From the NCBI RefSeq assembly GCF_018131005.1, contig NZ_JAFCJK010000016.1, positions 1 through 64,000 of the forward strand: 64,000 nt of DNA, read 5' to 3'. Shown here piece after piece: positions 26,740-36,671 of this stretch. Made by a program: the position numbers and the translations under genes. Source of the stretch: Bradyrhizobium lablabi. GTDB lineage: Bacteria > Pseudomonadota > Alphaproteobacteria > Rhizobiales > Xanthobacteraceae. The number at the start of each line of letters is the position of its first letter. Position 1 is the stretch's first letter. Below the pieces are notes generated by a model, which did no database searches, was not told the origin of the DNA, and saw only the letters and a program-made list of their open reading frames with translations.

Positions 26740-27732
26740 TTAAGGACGTGCTCTGACGTCAGAGAGCTTGAAGCCTCTCAGGAAAACACTGTGACGAATG
26801 GAGTCCGCAAGCAGGTGGGGAGGTGACGTGTCCTTGCGGCCGGTCAGCAGCACGCGCAAACGCCACAATGACTGCCCCACAATCATGCAGGCATCAGCCG
26901 TGGCGGCGTAGATCGCGCCATGATTCTTCAGAAAATAACGTCGGCGGGCCTCGAGCAGGTAGGCAGGAAGCCGTTTGGCCTGAGCATTGACTCCGCTCGA
27001 TTGGCCAATGAGGTGGACTATGCGGCTTGCCGGCACGTACCACGTCGGCCAACCATGCCTTCTCGCATTGAAGCAATAGTCGATGTCGTCGAAGTAGGTG
27101 AAATAGCCTTCATCCAGCAGGCCGGTTGCATCGATCGTCTCGCGGCGAATGATCATGCTCGCGCCGGACACCCAATCGGTCTCGAAGGCGTGGTCGCGTA
27201 CCGGTGGCGCTACGACCCAGCGCCGCAGCAGCCGCGTCACGAGACCAAGCTTCAGACCGGCCTCGAACTCGCCGAACGGAGAATGAAATCGAAACGCCGA
27301 TCGTTGGGGTGTGCCATCCGGATCTTCCAGCCTGCTGCCGGCGATGCCGACTTTCGGGTTCTGGTCCATGAAATCGACGAGCGCCTTGAAGGCATTCGGT
27401 CGTACGATGGTGTCGGGATTAAGCAGCAACACGTAGTGCGGCGGGGCCGGCAAAGCCATGGCCGGAGCGATGATCGCATTGTTGCCGCCCGTGAACCCGA
27501 GGTTGTCGGAGAGCGCCGTCAAACCGCACCAGGATCCCCAGCCGTTGTCGTCGATGGCCTGCTGAATGCGCTCGGCGGAATCGTCTCCCGTGCCATTCTC
27601 GCAAACAGCGACCCGCATTCCGGGCACAGTGTCAATTTCCGGCGCGATCGAATGCAAGCAGTCGATCACAAGCTGTGCGACCCGGTAGTTGACGATAGCG
27701 ACGAGCAATTTCACGGGACCGGCCGAACTCAA
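26740..27732 (-). CDS. Glycosyltransferase family 2 (rhamnosyltransferase-like)
   Basis: The 330-residue cytoplasmic enzyme has the GT2 start VAIVNYR, the GFTGGNN segment, donor-site LLNPDTIV and acceptor-side GYFTYFDDIDYCFNARR, a combination typical of rhamnosyltransferase-like enzymes in EPS and O-antigen clusters. The start is uncertain: TTG 27732, or GTG 27714 immediately before KLLVAIVNY. It probably adds one sugar to the lipid-linked repeat unit. It separates gspG from the rest of the gsp genes. Confidence 0.85.
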   Translation of the reverse strand: MSSAGPVKLLVAIVNYRVAQLVIDCLHSIAPEIDTVPGMRVAVCENGTGDDSAERIQQAIDDNGWGSWCGLTALSDNLGFTGGNNAIIAPAMALPAPPHYVLLLNPDTIVRPNAFKALVDFMDQNPKVGIAGSRLEDPDGTPQRSAFRFHSPFGEFEAGLKLGLVTRLLRRWVVAPPVRDHAFETDWVSGASMIIRRETIDATGLLDEGYFTYFDDIDYCFNARRHGWPTWYVPASRIVHLIGQSSGVNAQAKRLPAYLLEARRRYFLKNHGAIYAATADACMIVGQSLWRLRVLLTGRKDTSPPHLLADSIRHSVFLRGFKLSDVRARP

Positions 27733-28185
27733 ATAGGGTCAGCTTAGCTGTAGCGCGAAAAATCGAGACAGGTCAGCAATGCAGCGCGTCTACTCGGCCA
27801 TTTTCGGCCGCTCGTCAATTGCCTGGTGCACCCGACAGTTAATTTCGCTTGCGAGGCGGCAATAGCCTGAAAGAAGGACCGAAAGCGGCACCAGGGCCGC
27901 CGATCCAGAACTGCGAGGTGGGCCGCCACCCATAAAAATACGGGGCTACGTTCAGGTTATTGATCCGCGATAAGGCTTCGGCAATATTACTCAAAGGCGA
28001 ACTGGACAGACGAGGCCGAAATAACCGGCCAGGTTCCCTGATTTTTTGGATCAAACCGTGTTTTATTAATTCGGTTACTTGAGATTCACCGCCTTGGCAG
28101 CGGTTCCATCATATCAACGCTTTGGAGAGAACTCGCCGTCACGATCGAGCCGAAATTCACGAAGATGAATTCCGGAGGCGGGGTG
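27733..28185. other. Intergenic region upstream of gspG
   Basis: About 450 bases between divergent genes. No coding frame with a plausible product is seen. AT-rich parts near 27950-28080 probably hold the promoters; no specific site is assigned. Confidence 0.45.
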
Positions 28186-28683
28186 ATGGTGGCGACGGCA
28201 TGGAATGGAGGATCGCGGTCAGATCGGAGCGCGGCAAGGCGGATCCGCGGGCGAGCGGATGCCGGGTACACGCTGCTCGAGCTTTTGGTCGTGATGGGAG
28301 TCATCGCAATCCTGACCGCTGTCGCAACCCCGCAGCTGATGGGATATTTCGGCAAGGCCAAGGTCCAGTCGGTGCAACTCCAGATCGAGAACATCAATAC
28401 GGCGCTCGAGATGTACTACATGGAGAACGGAGTCTATCCGAGCACGAGCGTCGGCCTCAAAGCCCTGGTCGAGCCGACGCCGGAGGCGCCACGATGGAAC
28501 GGGCCTTATTTGAAGAAGGCAAAGAACCTCGTGGACCCCTGGGGACGGCCATATCAGTACAACTATCCAACGGCGACCGGCGAGTACGAGGTGTATTCAT
28601 TGGGGGCATCGGGGAAGGCAGCAGCGGTATCGAATCAAGGCCGCTTCAATGGAACTCAGTCCCCAATCGAGAGCAGGTCATAA
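28186..28683 (+). CDS. gspG: T2SS major pseudopilin GspG
   Basis: ATG 28186 has 'ggagg' 7 bases upstream and is preferred to ATG 28165. The 165-residue product has a 27-residue leader, the prepilin site G|YTLLELLVVMGVIAILTAVATPQL with Glu at +5, and the GspG body with NGVYPSTSVGLKALV, WNGPYLKK and DPWGRPYQYNYP. This is the main pseudopilus subunit. It stands 3 kb from the other gsp genes, beside glycan genes, which is unusual; it should still serve the same T2SS, because no other gspG is present in the window. Confidence 0.93.
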   Translation: MVATAWNGGSRSDRSAARRIRGRADAGYTLLELLVVMGVIAILTAVATPQLMGYFGKAKVQSVQLQIENINTALEMYYMENGVYPSTSVGLKALVEPTPEAPRWNGPYLKKAKNLVDPWGRPYQYNYPTATGEYEVYSLGASGKAAAVSNQGRFNGTQSPIESRS

Positions 28684-28875
28684 CTTGTCAAGGATGCTCT
28701 CCGAGACGGCCCCTGGCAGCCAGCACATTTAAAGTAAGAGAATTCGAGATTATTGGGTTGTTTGATTACCTTAACTGTTTCCGGAATTATACTAGTATTT
28801 CGCGCTAATTGTTGGGCAATGTATTGCCCCGGACACTTCCCTGTGCTTGAGATTTTTGAGTGTTTCGAGGCCCCC

Positions 28876-29631
28876 ATGACCAACAAGTCCCTTTCGGATC
28901 TGCGCCCAGCCTTCGAAGAAATCTACCGGACCCATGTCATCGGTGCTGGTTTTTTTGAGTCGGACGATTACTATCGACGTGACAAAGAGCGCTACTGGCG
29001 TTCGCTTGAAATCTTGTCGAGCCAGGATCTTCCACGTCCTGCGAGGATTTTGGAAATAGGTGGCGGGCAGTTGGCCATCTTACGCAAGCTGCTTTTTAAT
29101 GATAGCTGCGTTGTTGGCGATATAAGCGAAAAGTATGTTGCGCCCCTCAAGCGTGCAAATGTTGAATTTCTTCACTACAATCTATTGGAGCAGACCGAGC
29201 CTGAAGCTGGGGAGCTGTTTGATGTCATCATTTTGCTGGAAGTGATCGAACATATTCCGAAACCCGCATATACGATCTTTGCCAATTTAAAGAAGCTGCT
29301 CCGTAAGGACGGGATTCTCTTCGTAACAACTCCTAATCTTTTCAGGCTTAGGAACTTGATCCGAATGTTCCTTGGAATTGAGTTTCTTGATCGCTTTATG
29401 CTGCCTCAGCCTGAACAGGGACTCGGACATCAGCTTGAATATTCGGCAGAGCATTTGCAGTGGCAGTTTGAACAGGCCGGTATGAGGGTGGTTCTGTTAC
29501 AGCACGATGAGCTAGGAAGGGTGGGACACAGTCCCAAGGCGAGACTGGCGCGTACGTTGCTCGCACCGTTAAGGTTGCGACCCATGTGGCGAGATGGGCT
29601 CGTTGCAATCGGCCGTTGTCACGAGGAGTAG
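28876..29631 (+). CDS. Class I SAM-dependent methyltransferase
   Basis: ATG 28876 has 'cgagg' 5 bases upstream; longer starts lack one. The 251-residue product shows the SAM-binding glycine motif ILEIGGGQLAIL and the post-I/II segment LFDVIILLEVIEHIPKPAYTI typical of Methyltransf_11/23 proteins. In a polysaccharide cluster it may methylate a sugar or terminate chains. The DNA here is clearly AT-richer than the gsp block, marking the left edge of a probable acquired glycan island. Confidence 0.85.
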   Translation: MTNKSLSDLRPAFEEIYRTHVIGAGFFESDDYYRRDKERYWRSLEILSSQDLPRPARILEIGGGQLAILRKLLFNDSCVVGDISEKYVAPLKRANVEFLHYNLLEQTEPEAGELFDVIILLEVIEHIPKPAYTIFANLKKLLRKDGILFVTTPNLFRLRNLIRMFLGIEFLDRFMLPQPEQGLGHQLEYSAEHLQWQFEQAGMRVVLLQHDELGRVGHSPKARLARTLLAPLRLRPMWRDGLVAIGRCHEE

Positions 29632-29845
29632 CGTCCTCTGCTACAATCCAAAATTGTAGCTTATCTGACCGTTGGCGGCCGGATAGTCTGCGGAGCGGAG
29701 GCGCATCGCATCGTGGACGCTGGTTGCTCATGACACGCGGCGATCTTTGCGCATCGATAGGGATGGCAAGCTAAATGCGGCATCGAGTTAGCTTGCTAGC
29801 AGGCACCACAGACCGGTTCATGATGATTCGTAGGCTCGTTGGCGA

Positions 29846-31243
29846 ATGAGGGTAGGAGGAGAAGCGTCGTGGCCGGCTGGCCCGACATCGTTGCGGTCTC
29901 GTGCTTTTCGGGCAGGTAGCTTGGCGCTTGTTGGACACTTTTCCAACCTCATGCTGCGCTTCATCGCGACCGTGATACTGACGCGAATATTTTCTCCCGA
30001 TGCGTTCGGAATTCTTGCCGTTATTATGTCTGTTCAAGTGGTCATCGCACTGTTGACCGATATCGGCCTGCATCAGGCCGTCATCCAGAGCAAGAATGGT
30101 AGCGATCCTGCGCTACTGAACACCGCTTTCACGCTGCAAATTGGAAGAGGTTTTTTTATCTGGCTGCTCACCCTAGGCCTTGCCGGCGGATTATCCGTCG
30201 CAATAAAGTACGAGCTGGTTCCCGGACATTCGGTCTATTCCAACCCGCAATTGCCCCTCTACCTTGGAGTTGTGTCTCTATCCGCGGCCATTTCAGGCTT
30301 TCAATCCATGAAGGCTATCACTGCGGGCCGGAATTTGCAGCTCGGCAGATTGCTAGTTATTGAGTTGGTCACCCAGCTGTTAGGGCTGGTCTTTATTATC
30401 TCTATTGCCCGGATCACGGAATCATTGTGGTCATATATTTTTGGGATGCTGCTCTCTGCTGCCATAGCGGTGTTCTTGAGTCACGTAGTACTAAACGGCC
30501 ACCCGGATCGGCCTGGCTGGAGTCGCGACGCCGCGAAGGAGCTATTTCAATTTGGTCGATGGACGTTCCTTTCCTCGTTCCTTAGTGCGTTTGCAGCCAA
30601 TGGAGACCGACTATTGTTCGGCGTGTGGTTCACACCGCAGCTGCTCGGCCTTTATTCAATTGCCTATAACCTTGCGACCGTACCTGAGGGGCTGGTCAAT
30701 CGCGTATTTGGAACTGTCTCGTTTCCAGCGCTAAGCGAGGCAGCTCGTGTCCAGCCACGACGTTTCCCGGAGATTTACTTCCGCATGCGCTGGATCACGG
30801 ATTCTGCGCTCTTGTTTCTGGCGGGCTTCCTGTTTTCGGCTGGGTCGATGATTGTGAGCATCATCTATGACGCACGCTACACCGAAGCCGGGTGGATGCT
30901 CGAGTACCTCTCATTTGGTCTCATCTTCGTTCGATATGGTTTGTCGCAGAATGCTTATCTGGCGCTGGGGCGACCTGACTATGTAAGTATCCTAAGCCTC
31001 GCCAAGCTGATTTCGCTGTTTTCGTTTGCGTCCATATTCTTCTATCTTTTTGGTGTGAAGGGCGCCGTCCTGGGAGTCGCCTTTCATATGCTGCCTACTT
31101 CGCTTTGTACTTTCTATTTCAATCGCAAGCACGGCTTGAATAGCCTTCGCCTGGAGATCTGCGTTCTCGCGACCTGGATATTTGGGTGGCTTGTTGGCGT
31201 GGGCTGCTCAGCGATCCAATCTTATGCTGTCAAGTTCATTTGA
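29846..31243 (+). CDS. Wzx-type oligosaccharide flippase
   Basis: The 465-residue protein is almost entirely membrane-embedded, with about 12 helices and the polysaccharide-biosynthesis/MATE-like layout: RIFSPDAFGILAVIM in the first helix pair, IGLHQAVIQSKN, and GDRLLFGVWFTPQLLGLYSIAYNLA in the middle. Such flippases move lipid-linked repeat units across the inner membrane. It is 15 bases before a glycosyltransferase gene. The gene name wzx is functional, not based on close similarity. Confidence 0.88.
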   Translation: MRVGGEASWPAGPTSLRSRAFRAGSLALVGHFSNLMLRFIATVILTRIFSPDAFGILAVIMSVQVVIALLTDIGLHQAVIQSKNGSDPALLNTAFTLQIGRGFFIWLLTLGLAGGLSVAIKYELVPGHSVYSNPQLPLYLGVVSLSAAISGFQSMKAITAGRNLQLGRLLVIELVTQLLGLVFIISIARITESLWSYIFGMLLSAAIAVFLSHVVLNGHPDRPGWSRDAAKELFQFGRWTFLSSFLSAFAANGDRLLFGVWFTPQLLGLYSIAYNLATVPEGLVNRVFGTVSFPALSEAARVQPRRFPEIYFRMRWITDSALLFLAGFLFSAGSMIVSIIYDARYTEAGWMLEYLSFGLIFVRYGLSQNAYLALGRPDYVSILSLAKLISLFSFASIFFYLFGVKGAVLGVAFHMLPTSLCTFYFNRKHGLNSLRLEICVLATWIFGWLVGVGCSAIQSYAVKFI

Positions 31244-31258
31244 CGTAGGGTTGCTTTG

Positions 31259-32587
31259 ATGCCGATCACGCATGGAAAGGCCGTGGGTGGCATGAGAAAG
31301 TTGCGCGTCCTGGTTCTGGCTGAATCTGCCAATCCCGAGTGGACGAGCGTGCCCCTTGTCGGTTGGAATCTGGCAAATGCGCTGTCGAAGGTCGCCAACG
31401 TTCACGTCGTTACCCAGATCCGGAACAGGGACGCCTTTCTGCGGAAAGGATGGATCGAGGGCCAAGATTTTACCGCGATAGATAATGAAAAGGTGGTTGC
31501 CCCACTCCACCGGATAGCAACTCGAATACGAGGAGGGGACAATCAAGGCTGGACAACCGTCATGGCTGTGATGGCTTTTGCATACTATTCGTTCGAATGG
31601 CAGGTATGGCGGCGATTTCGTCAACAGTTGATCGCCCATGACTTTGACCTGGTGCACCGCGTTACTCCCGTGAGCCCAACGATACAGAGCCTCATTGCAT
31701 CCCGGCTCGCGAGGATCGGCGTTCCCTTCGTGGTCGGACCGCTGAACGGAGGCGTGCCCTGGCCCAAGGGCTTTCGCCATCGCCAACATGCCGAGAGAGA
31801 GTTTCTCTCGAACATCAGGCGGCTCTATCAACTCATGCCTGCCTATCGATCAATGCGGCGAAGTAGCTCGGCCATCATCTGTGGTTCGACCTTTACGCAA
31901 GATGAGATTCCCGATTGGGCCCGCCAAAAGAGCGTTTTCATTCCAGAAAACGGTGTGGATGGCGAGTTGTTCTGCCTGAGTAGAAGTTCGAGCACATCTT
32001 CAGTGCTGCAGGGGGCGTTCGTTGGCCGTCTGGTGCCTTACAAGGGCGCCGACCTTTTGATCAGGGCCGCGGAGCCGTTTCTGAAAGATGGGGTTCTAAA
32101 ACTGCACATCATCGGTGACGGACCTCAAGGTGAGGCGCTGAGGCAAATGGTCAATTCGCTGGGACTGGAACAAAGCGTGTTATTCCATGGTTGGGTGCCC
32201 CATTCGAAAATCCAGGAAAGGCTGATTGCGTGCGACTTCCTCGGATTTCCAAGCATCAGAGAATTTGGTGGCGGTGTCGTCGTCGAAGCGATGGCGGTCG
32301 GTGTCACGCCGATTGTCGCGGACTATGGCGGCCCTGCTGATCTGGTGAACGACGAGACGGGCATCCGCGTGCCATTCGGCGATGAAGAGAGCCTGGTTCG
32401 CGGATTTAGATCGGCGATCGCAAACGCCATACAGAATCCGCAATTGTTGAACCGCCTTGGGAGCGCAGCGCGGGCGAGAGTGCTTCGCACCCTTACCTGG
32501 GAAGCCAAGGCGCAGCAAATGCTTCGAATCTATCATTCGGTGATGTCGAGCGATGGGGATCTTCCTGCTCTGGGTTTTCCCAGGTAG
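31259..32587 (+). CDS. Glycosyltransferase family 4
   Basis: The 442-residue enzyme has a GT-B fold with a C-terminal group 1 domain. VGRLVPYKGADLLIRA, the HIIGDGP segment, LFHGWVPHSKIQERL and EFGGGVVVEAMAVGVTPIVADYGGP include the conserved EX7E region. Starts TTG 31256, ATG 31259 and ATG 31292 are all possible. It probably adds a sugar to the EPS repeat unit in the cytoplasm. It follows the flippase closely and precedes the polymerase-like gene by 116 bases. Confidence 0.87.
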   Translation: MPITHGKAVGGMRKLRVLVLAESANPEWTSVPLVGWNLANALSKVANVHVVTQIRNRDAFLRKGWIEGQDFTAIDNEKVVAPLHRIATRIRGGDNQGWTTVMAVMAFAYYSFEWQVWRRFRQQLIAHDFDLVHRVTPVSPTIQSLIASRLARIGVPFVVGPLNGGVPWPKGFRHRQHAEREFLSNIRRLYQLMPAYRSMRRSSSAIICGSTFTQDEIPDWARQKSVFIPENGVDGELFCLSRSSSTSSVLQGAFVGRLVPYKGADLLIRAAEPFLKDGVLKLHIIGDGPQGEALRQMVNSLGLEQSVLFHGWVPHSKIQERLIACDFLGFPSIREFGGGVVVEAMAVGVTPIVADYGGPADLVNDETGIRVPFGDEESLVRGFRSAIANAIQNPQLLNRLGSAARARVLRTLTWEAKAQQMLRIYHSVMSSDGDLPALGFPR

Positions 32588-32703
32588 CGATAAGGTCCAC
32601 AATGCAGTGACTCCTCGGGCAAGATACCGCTCTTACGCAAATGGATCGAGAGTGCGATATGTCCGCAGTCGGCACGAACGCGTGGTAGTTGAGCCCTGTC
32701 ATC

Positions 32704-34110
32704 ATGAATAGTCTCGTCGCAACTTCGGCCCTGCTGCTTTGGCCTCTGGTCGCCGTGGCGTGTTTCATGGCGTTGCCGGCCACTCGGGCGACCATATGGG
32801 TCATCCTTGGAGCTCAGCTGCTTCTTCCGGTCGGGGAGATGATCAAGTTTGAAATGGTCCCTCAGCTCGACAAGGCGACCATTCCGAGCCTTTGTATTTT
32901 CGTCGCATATCTTGTCACAGTACGCCGCGCCTGGAGGCCGAGGTTCGGATTGGCAGAGATTCTTGTATTGATGTTCCTGTTGGGGCCTGTTGCGACATCG
33001 ACGCTGAATAACGATCCCGTCTTTATAGGAGATCGCGTGATCCCCGGCGTCGGTATCTACGATGCCGGATCTGCAATCGGCATCGCCATACTCACCCTCA
33101 TGCCATTCTTTGTCGGTCGAGGCTTGTTGCGAGGAGTTGATGCAAACCAGCAAGTCCTAAACGCTCTTGTCGTTGCGGGCTTGCTATATTCAATACCGAT
33201 GCTTTTTGAGATACGATTTAGTCCTCAATTGCATGAATGGGTCTACGGTTACTACCCTTCTGACTTCATACAGCAGATGAGAGATGGCGGCTTTCGCCCG
33301 ATGGTATTTATGGGTCATGGATTGATTGCTGCAATTTTCCTCTGTATGACCCTCGCCGCGTCCGCGGCCCTTTGGCGAACGAAAACACGAGTTCTACGCT
33401 TGCCCTCGGCAGGTATCGTTGCATACCTCGGCATTGTCTTGGTGCTTTGCAAGAGCGCAGGGGCCGCCGTCCTTGCCGCTTTGATCGTTCCGCTGATCGG
33501 TTTCGGACGGCTGAAGGTGCAAAGCTATGTGGCAATCGCGATGGCCGTTGTGGCTCTTTCTTATCCCTTGCTGCGCTTTTCGGGACTTGTTCCAACTGAC
33601 TTCATCTTGAACACCGTTCAGACCGTCAGCGTTGATCGGGCATCGTCTCTGGGACTACGGTTTGAAAATGAAGACAGGTTACTAGAGCATGCCTTTCAAC
33701 GCCCGCTTTGGGGATGGGGAAGATATGGAAGAAGCCGCGTCTACGATGAGGATGGCCGAGATATTACTGTTACGGACGGACGCTGGATTATTACCCTCGG
33801 GCAATTTGGCCTGGTTGGCTTCCTAGCCGAATTCGGGCTTTTGGCGCTCTGCGTGATCAGAGCCGCAAGGGCATATTCCCTCGCTGTGTCATTTCGAGAG
33901 AAAAGCAATCTCGTCGCGCTCTCTCTCATCCTCGCGACGAACGTCGTCGATTCGCTGCCCAATGCGAGCTTGTTGCCCATAACCTGGCTCTTGGCGGGAG
34001 CCTTGCTCGGGCGTGCGGAAGACGTGCGGGAGCCCGCTGGGGTCAAGTCATTCAAGTCTTCATCTTCGCGGCGACTGGCTGAACCAACCGGGTCCCCGCA
34101 TAGGGTGTAG
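32704..34110 (+). CDS. Wzy-like polymerase / O-antigen ligase family protein
   Basis: The 468-residue product has about 11 membrane helices and a large periplasmic loop near residues 310-370. HAFQRPLWGWGRYGRS lies in that loop and resembles the 'hPhxGxG' element of O-antigen polymerase/ligase proteins, and an upstream NPxF-like segment is lacking. Placed next to a flippase, polymerisation of the repeat unit is the likeliest role. Ligase activity is the alternative. Confidence 0.78.
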   Translation: MNSLVATSALLLWPLVAVACFMALPATRATIWVILGAQLLLPVGEMIKFEMVPQLDKATIPSLCIFVAYLVTVRRAWRPRFGLAEILVLMFLLGPVATSTLNNDPVFIGDRVIPGVGIYDAGSAIGIAILTLMPFFVGRGLLRGVDANQQVLNALVVAGLLYSIPMLFEIRFSPQLHEWVYGYYPSDFIQQMRDGGFRPMVFMGHGLIAAIFLCMTLAASAALWRTKTRVLRLPSAGIVAYLGIVLVLCKSAGAAVLAALIVPLIGFGRLKVQSYVAIAMAVVALSYPLLRFSGLVPTDFILNTVQTVSVDRASSLGLRFENEDRLLEHAFQRPLWGWGRYGRSRVYDEDGRDITVTDGRWIITLGQFGLVGFLAEFGLLALCVIRAARAYSLAVSFREKSNLVALSLILATNVVDSLPNASLLPITWLLAGALLGRAEDVREPAGVKSFKSSSSRRLAEPTGSPHRV

Positions 34111-34308
34111 CTGGTCAGCTGAAGGAGAATTCCTGGTCCGCCGACCAGCAAACCGAGGACGATAAAATCGGGTCATGAAAGCAAAATTAAGCAAGGCATT
34201 GTGAATGCGGAGTTATTGTATCAACGAAAGAGTAATAGGCGGCACGAGGAAGGCTTTAGGAACTTGACTGTATAGACCTATTATCGCGAGTCATATCGGG
34301 GACGATAA

Positions 34309-36456
34309 ATGCAATTCTCCCGCCGACAATTTTTGGTTGCCACGTCTGCATCGGCCGTCGCCGTAGGAAGTCCTAATCTCTTGCGTGCAGCCGCGCCTCC
34401 GCCGCGTTCTCTCGCTACTGCCGCCACTCCGACCGCAGCCAAGAAAATGCGCCCCACCGTAATTGGCACTTCGCTCGAACGGGGGATGTTTAAGAATCTT
34501 GCTCTATCCTTGATAAGTTTGCAGTCAGCCACGGGCTATGCTTACCCCGGCATTTTGGATGAGAACGGGTACCCGAAATCGACGCCTGCGGCGAACGTCT
34601 TTGGTGAAATCCAGTTCGCGAGCAATCTAACGCCAGCTACGCCAATGCTCTTGAAGTGGACCGGCACCGGATCAATCACACTCGGTCGTGGTGCGCCCGG
34701 CTTCTCCATTACTTCAGGCTCCAACTTTCTGTCTGGTGGAACTGACTTCAATTTAAACGTGGTTGGCACCAATGTAAGAGTGGTCTTCAATTTTCGAACT
34801 TCCGTTCCCAGCTCGGTGTCGTTCAGTTTTGTTGCCGGCGGCAAGTTTTCAAATTTGTCGAATGTCGTGCTTTGCAGACTTTCGGATGAAGCGTCGATCG
34901 ACAAGGCAACCACTCCCGAGGAGATGTTCGACGACAATTACGTTGACGTCTACAGGACTCTCAACCCCGGCATCTTCCGTCCAATGGGGTGGACGAACCC
35001 GAACTCGGGTAACGTTTCGCAATCGAGGTACATCGCGCCTTGGCGCACGGCGATCAACCTGATCGACCAGCGTTGGGCACCCGGTGCGTGGGTGGGCACC
35101 ACGACAGGAACAGATGCTTACAACTGCGCGGCTCAGAAGGATGCTACATCGACGTATGTCGACGGAGAGATGATTCAGCTCCAATTTGGCACTGCAAACA
35201 TTTCGAGGAATGTGACCGTCAACTCGGGGGGGCGGGGGCAAGTGCCGATTCTCACAGGTTCAGGGGGAGCTTTGAACGTCGGTCAAATCACCGCCAATAG
35301 CCTCGCGACGCTGACCTACGATGCGCTTTTGGGAGCGTTTCTATGGCAGCCGGATGGCCAAACCCCATGCCTTCCGTATGAGCTCCAAATTGCGTTCGCC
35401 AATCGGGTCAACGCCGACTATTGGTGCAACTTTCCTTCCTATATGGACGATGCATCGGTGGTCTCGATCACGAAACTGGTTCGGGACAAGCTCAACAGCA
35501 ATCTGAACGGCTATTTTGAGTATGGAAATGAAGTGTGGAATTATGGATTCCCTGTCACCTCATGGGCTGATGCCAAAGGCGCAGCACTCGGATTTCCGAG
35601 CGACAACAATCGGAGGCATTATGGATGGTACGCTTTGCGAACTCGACAAATTATGGGGCAAGTCACTTCGACATGGGCGCCCCGTCAAATAGCGCAGCTC
35701 AAGCGTGCCATGGCCTTCCAGGCTTTTGGCCCGGCATCCGCCACGAGCAGTTTTAGAATGCAGGGCGCTGATCTTGATGGATCGACCTATCCTAATTATG
35801 CGGGGAAAGGCTTTGCGAACTACAAGGCGGCACCGAACAGGCCGATAGACTTCTGTGATGTCCTTTCCTACGCGACTTACTATTCCGGCGCACAGTGCAC
35901 CAACTTTGACGCCAACTACTTGAATCTGGGTGCCTCTGCGATTGCGGGCCTTCTCAGTGCCGCTGACGATTATGCAACTGCGGTGCCGTCCAAGATGGCT
36001 TCAGCTCTGGCTTTTCTTGACAACGATATTCGTGCAGGCAAAACGAGCAAGGGAGCTGCGGGGGATCAAACGCTGCTGGCATTGAGCAGTGGCGCGAACG
36101 GCGGCGGCATCTATCCGATTTGGGAGGCCGTGGCCAAGACATTCAATAAGCCGATCGTCTGCTATGAAGGCGGGCACGAAAGCTGGTATCCTTCAACGGG
36201 GGCTTGTAGCTCGTTAGGTATATCTGTGGCTTATGGCGGTCCGACTGGCAAGATTGCCAATTTGCTGGAAGCCTACAAACGATCAGATGCATTCGCGGTT
36301 TTGGTGAGAGATCAAGTTTCGCAATTTATGGCTCAGCCTCATTCACAAGCAGCCGCATGGCTGATTGTCTCGGGGCCAAATCAATGGTCTTTAAGCACTG
36401 GCGATACCTATGCGACCAAGTATAAGTCGTGGACTGCGATTTGTGCGTTGGACTGA
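34309..36456 (+). CDS. Tat-exported glycoside-hydrolase-like protein
   Basis: The 715-residue product has a twin-arginine signal (SRRQFL at residues 4-9, then a hydrophobic stretch ending in LLRAAAP), so it is exported folded. The middle holds a beta-rich segment. YFEYGNEVWNYGF places Glu408 where clan GH-A glycosidases carry the acid/base, and IVCYEGGHESW offers Glu620 as nucleophile. I do not recognise an established family. Its place between the polymerase and glycosyltransferases suggests an enzyme that trims or cuts the EPS. ATG 34309 has 'cgggga' upstream. Confidence 0.7.
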   Translation: MQFSRRQFLVATSASAVAVGSPNLLRAAAPPPRSLATAATPTAAKKMRPTVIGTSLERGMFKNLALSLISLQSATGYAYPGILDENGYPKSTPAANVFGEIQFASNLTPATPMLLKWTGTGSITLGRGAPGFSITSGSNFLSGGTDFNLNVVGTNVRVVFNFRTSVPSSVSFSFVAGGKFSNLSNVVLCRLSDEASIDKATTPEEMFDDNYVDVYRTLNPGIFRPMGWTNPNSGNVSQSRYIAPWRTAINLIDQRWAPGAWVGTTTGTDAYNCAAQKDATSTYVDGEMIQLQFGTANISRNVTVNSGGRGQVPILTGSGGALNVGQITANSLATLTYDALLGAFLWQPDGQTPCLPYELQIAFANRVNADYWCNFPSYMDDASVVSITKLVRDKLNSNLNGYFEYGNEVWNYGFPVTSWADAKGAALGFPSDNNRRHYGWYALRTRQIMGQVTSTWAPRQIAQLKRAMAFQAFGPASATSSFRMQGADLDGSTYPNYAGKGFANYKAAPNRPIDFCDVLSYATYYSGAQCTNFDANYLNLGASAIAGLLSAADDYATAVPSKMASALAFLDNDIRAGKTSKGAAGDQTLLALSSGANGGGIYPIWEAVAKTFNKPIVCYEGGHESWYPSTGACSSLGISVAYGGPTGKIANLLEAYKRSDAFAVLVRDQVSQFMAQPHSQAAAWLIVSGPNQWSLSTGDTYATKYKSWTAICALD

Positions 36457-36671
36457 TAGTTACCGCTCACGCTATCTCCTCAAGATTGGTGAGGTCTTGC
36501 GATTGAACCTCCTTCGCAAGAATTTCTTGAATGCCGCGCTCGGAAGGACGCTTTTGGATTTATGTCTCGGAAGTCAAAAGGCTCCTCGATAGATTAGTAG
36601 CGGTGACTATATTTTGGTAAGATTTCTTCATTGAAGGGCGTCGGAACAATGCATCGCTTTATCGTAGAATC

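Noticed and set aside
28087..28120. Possible sigma-54 site near 'cttggcagcggttcc' upstream of gspG
   Set aside because: The GC of the -12 element is not present at the proper distance from GG, so the match fails.
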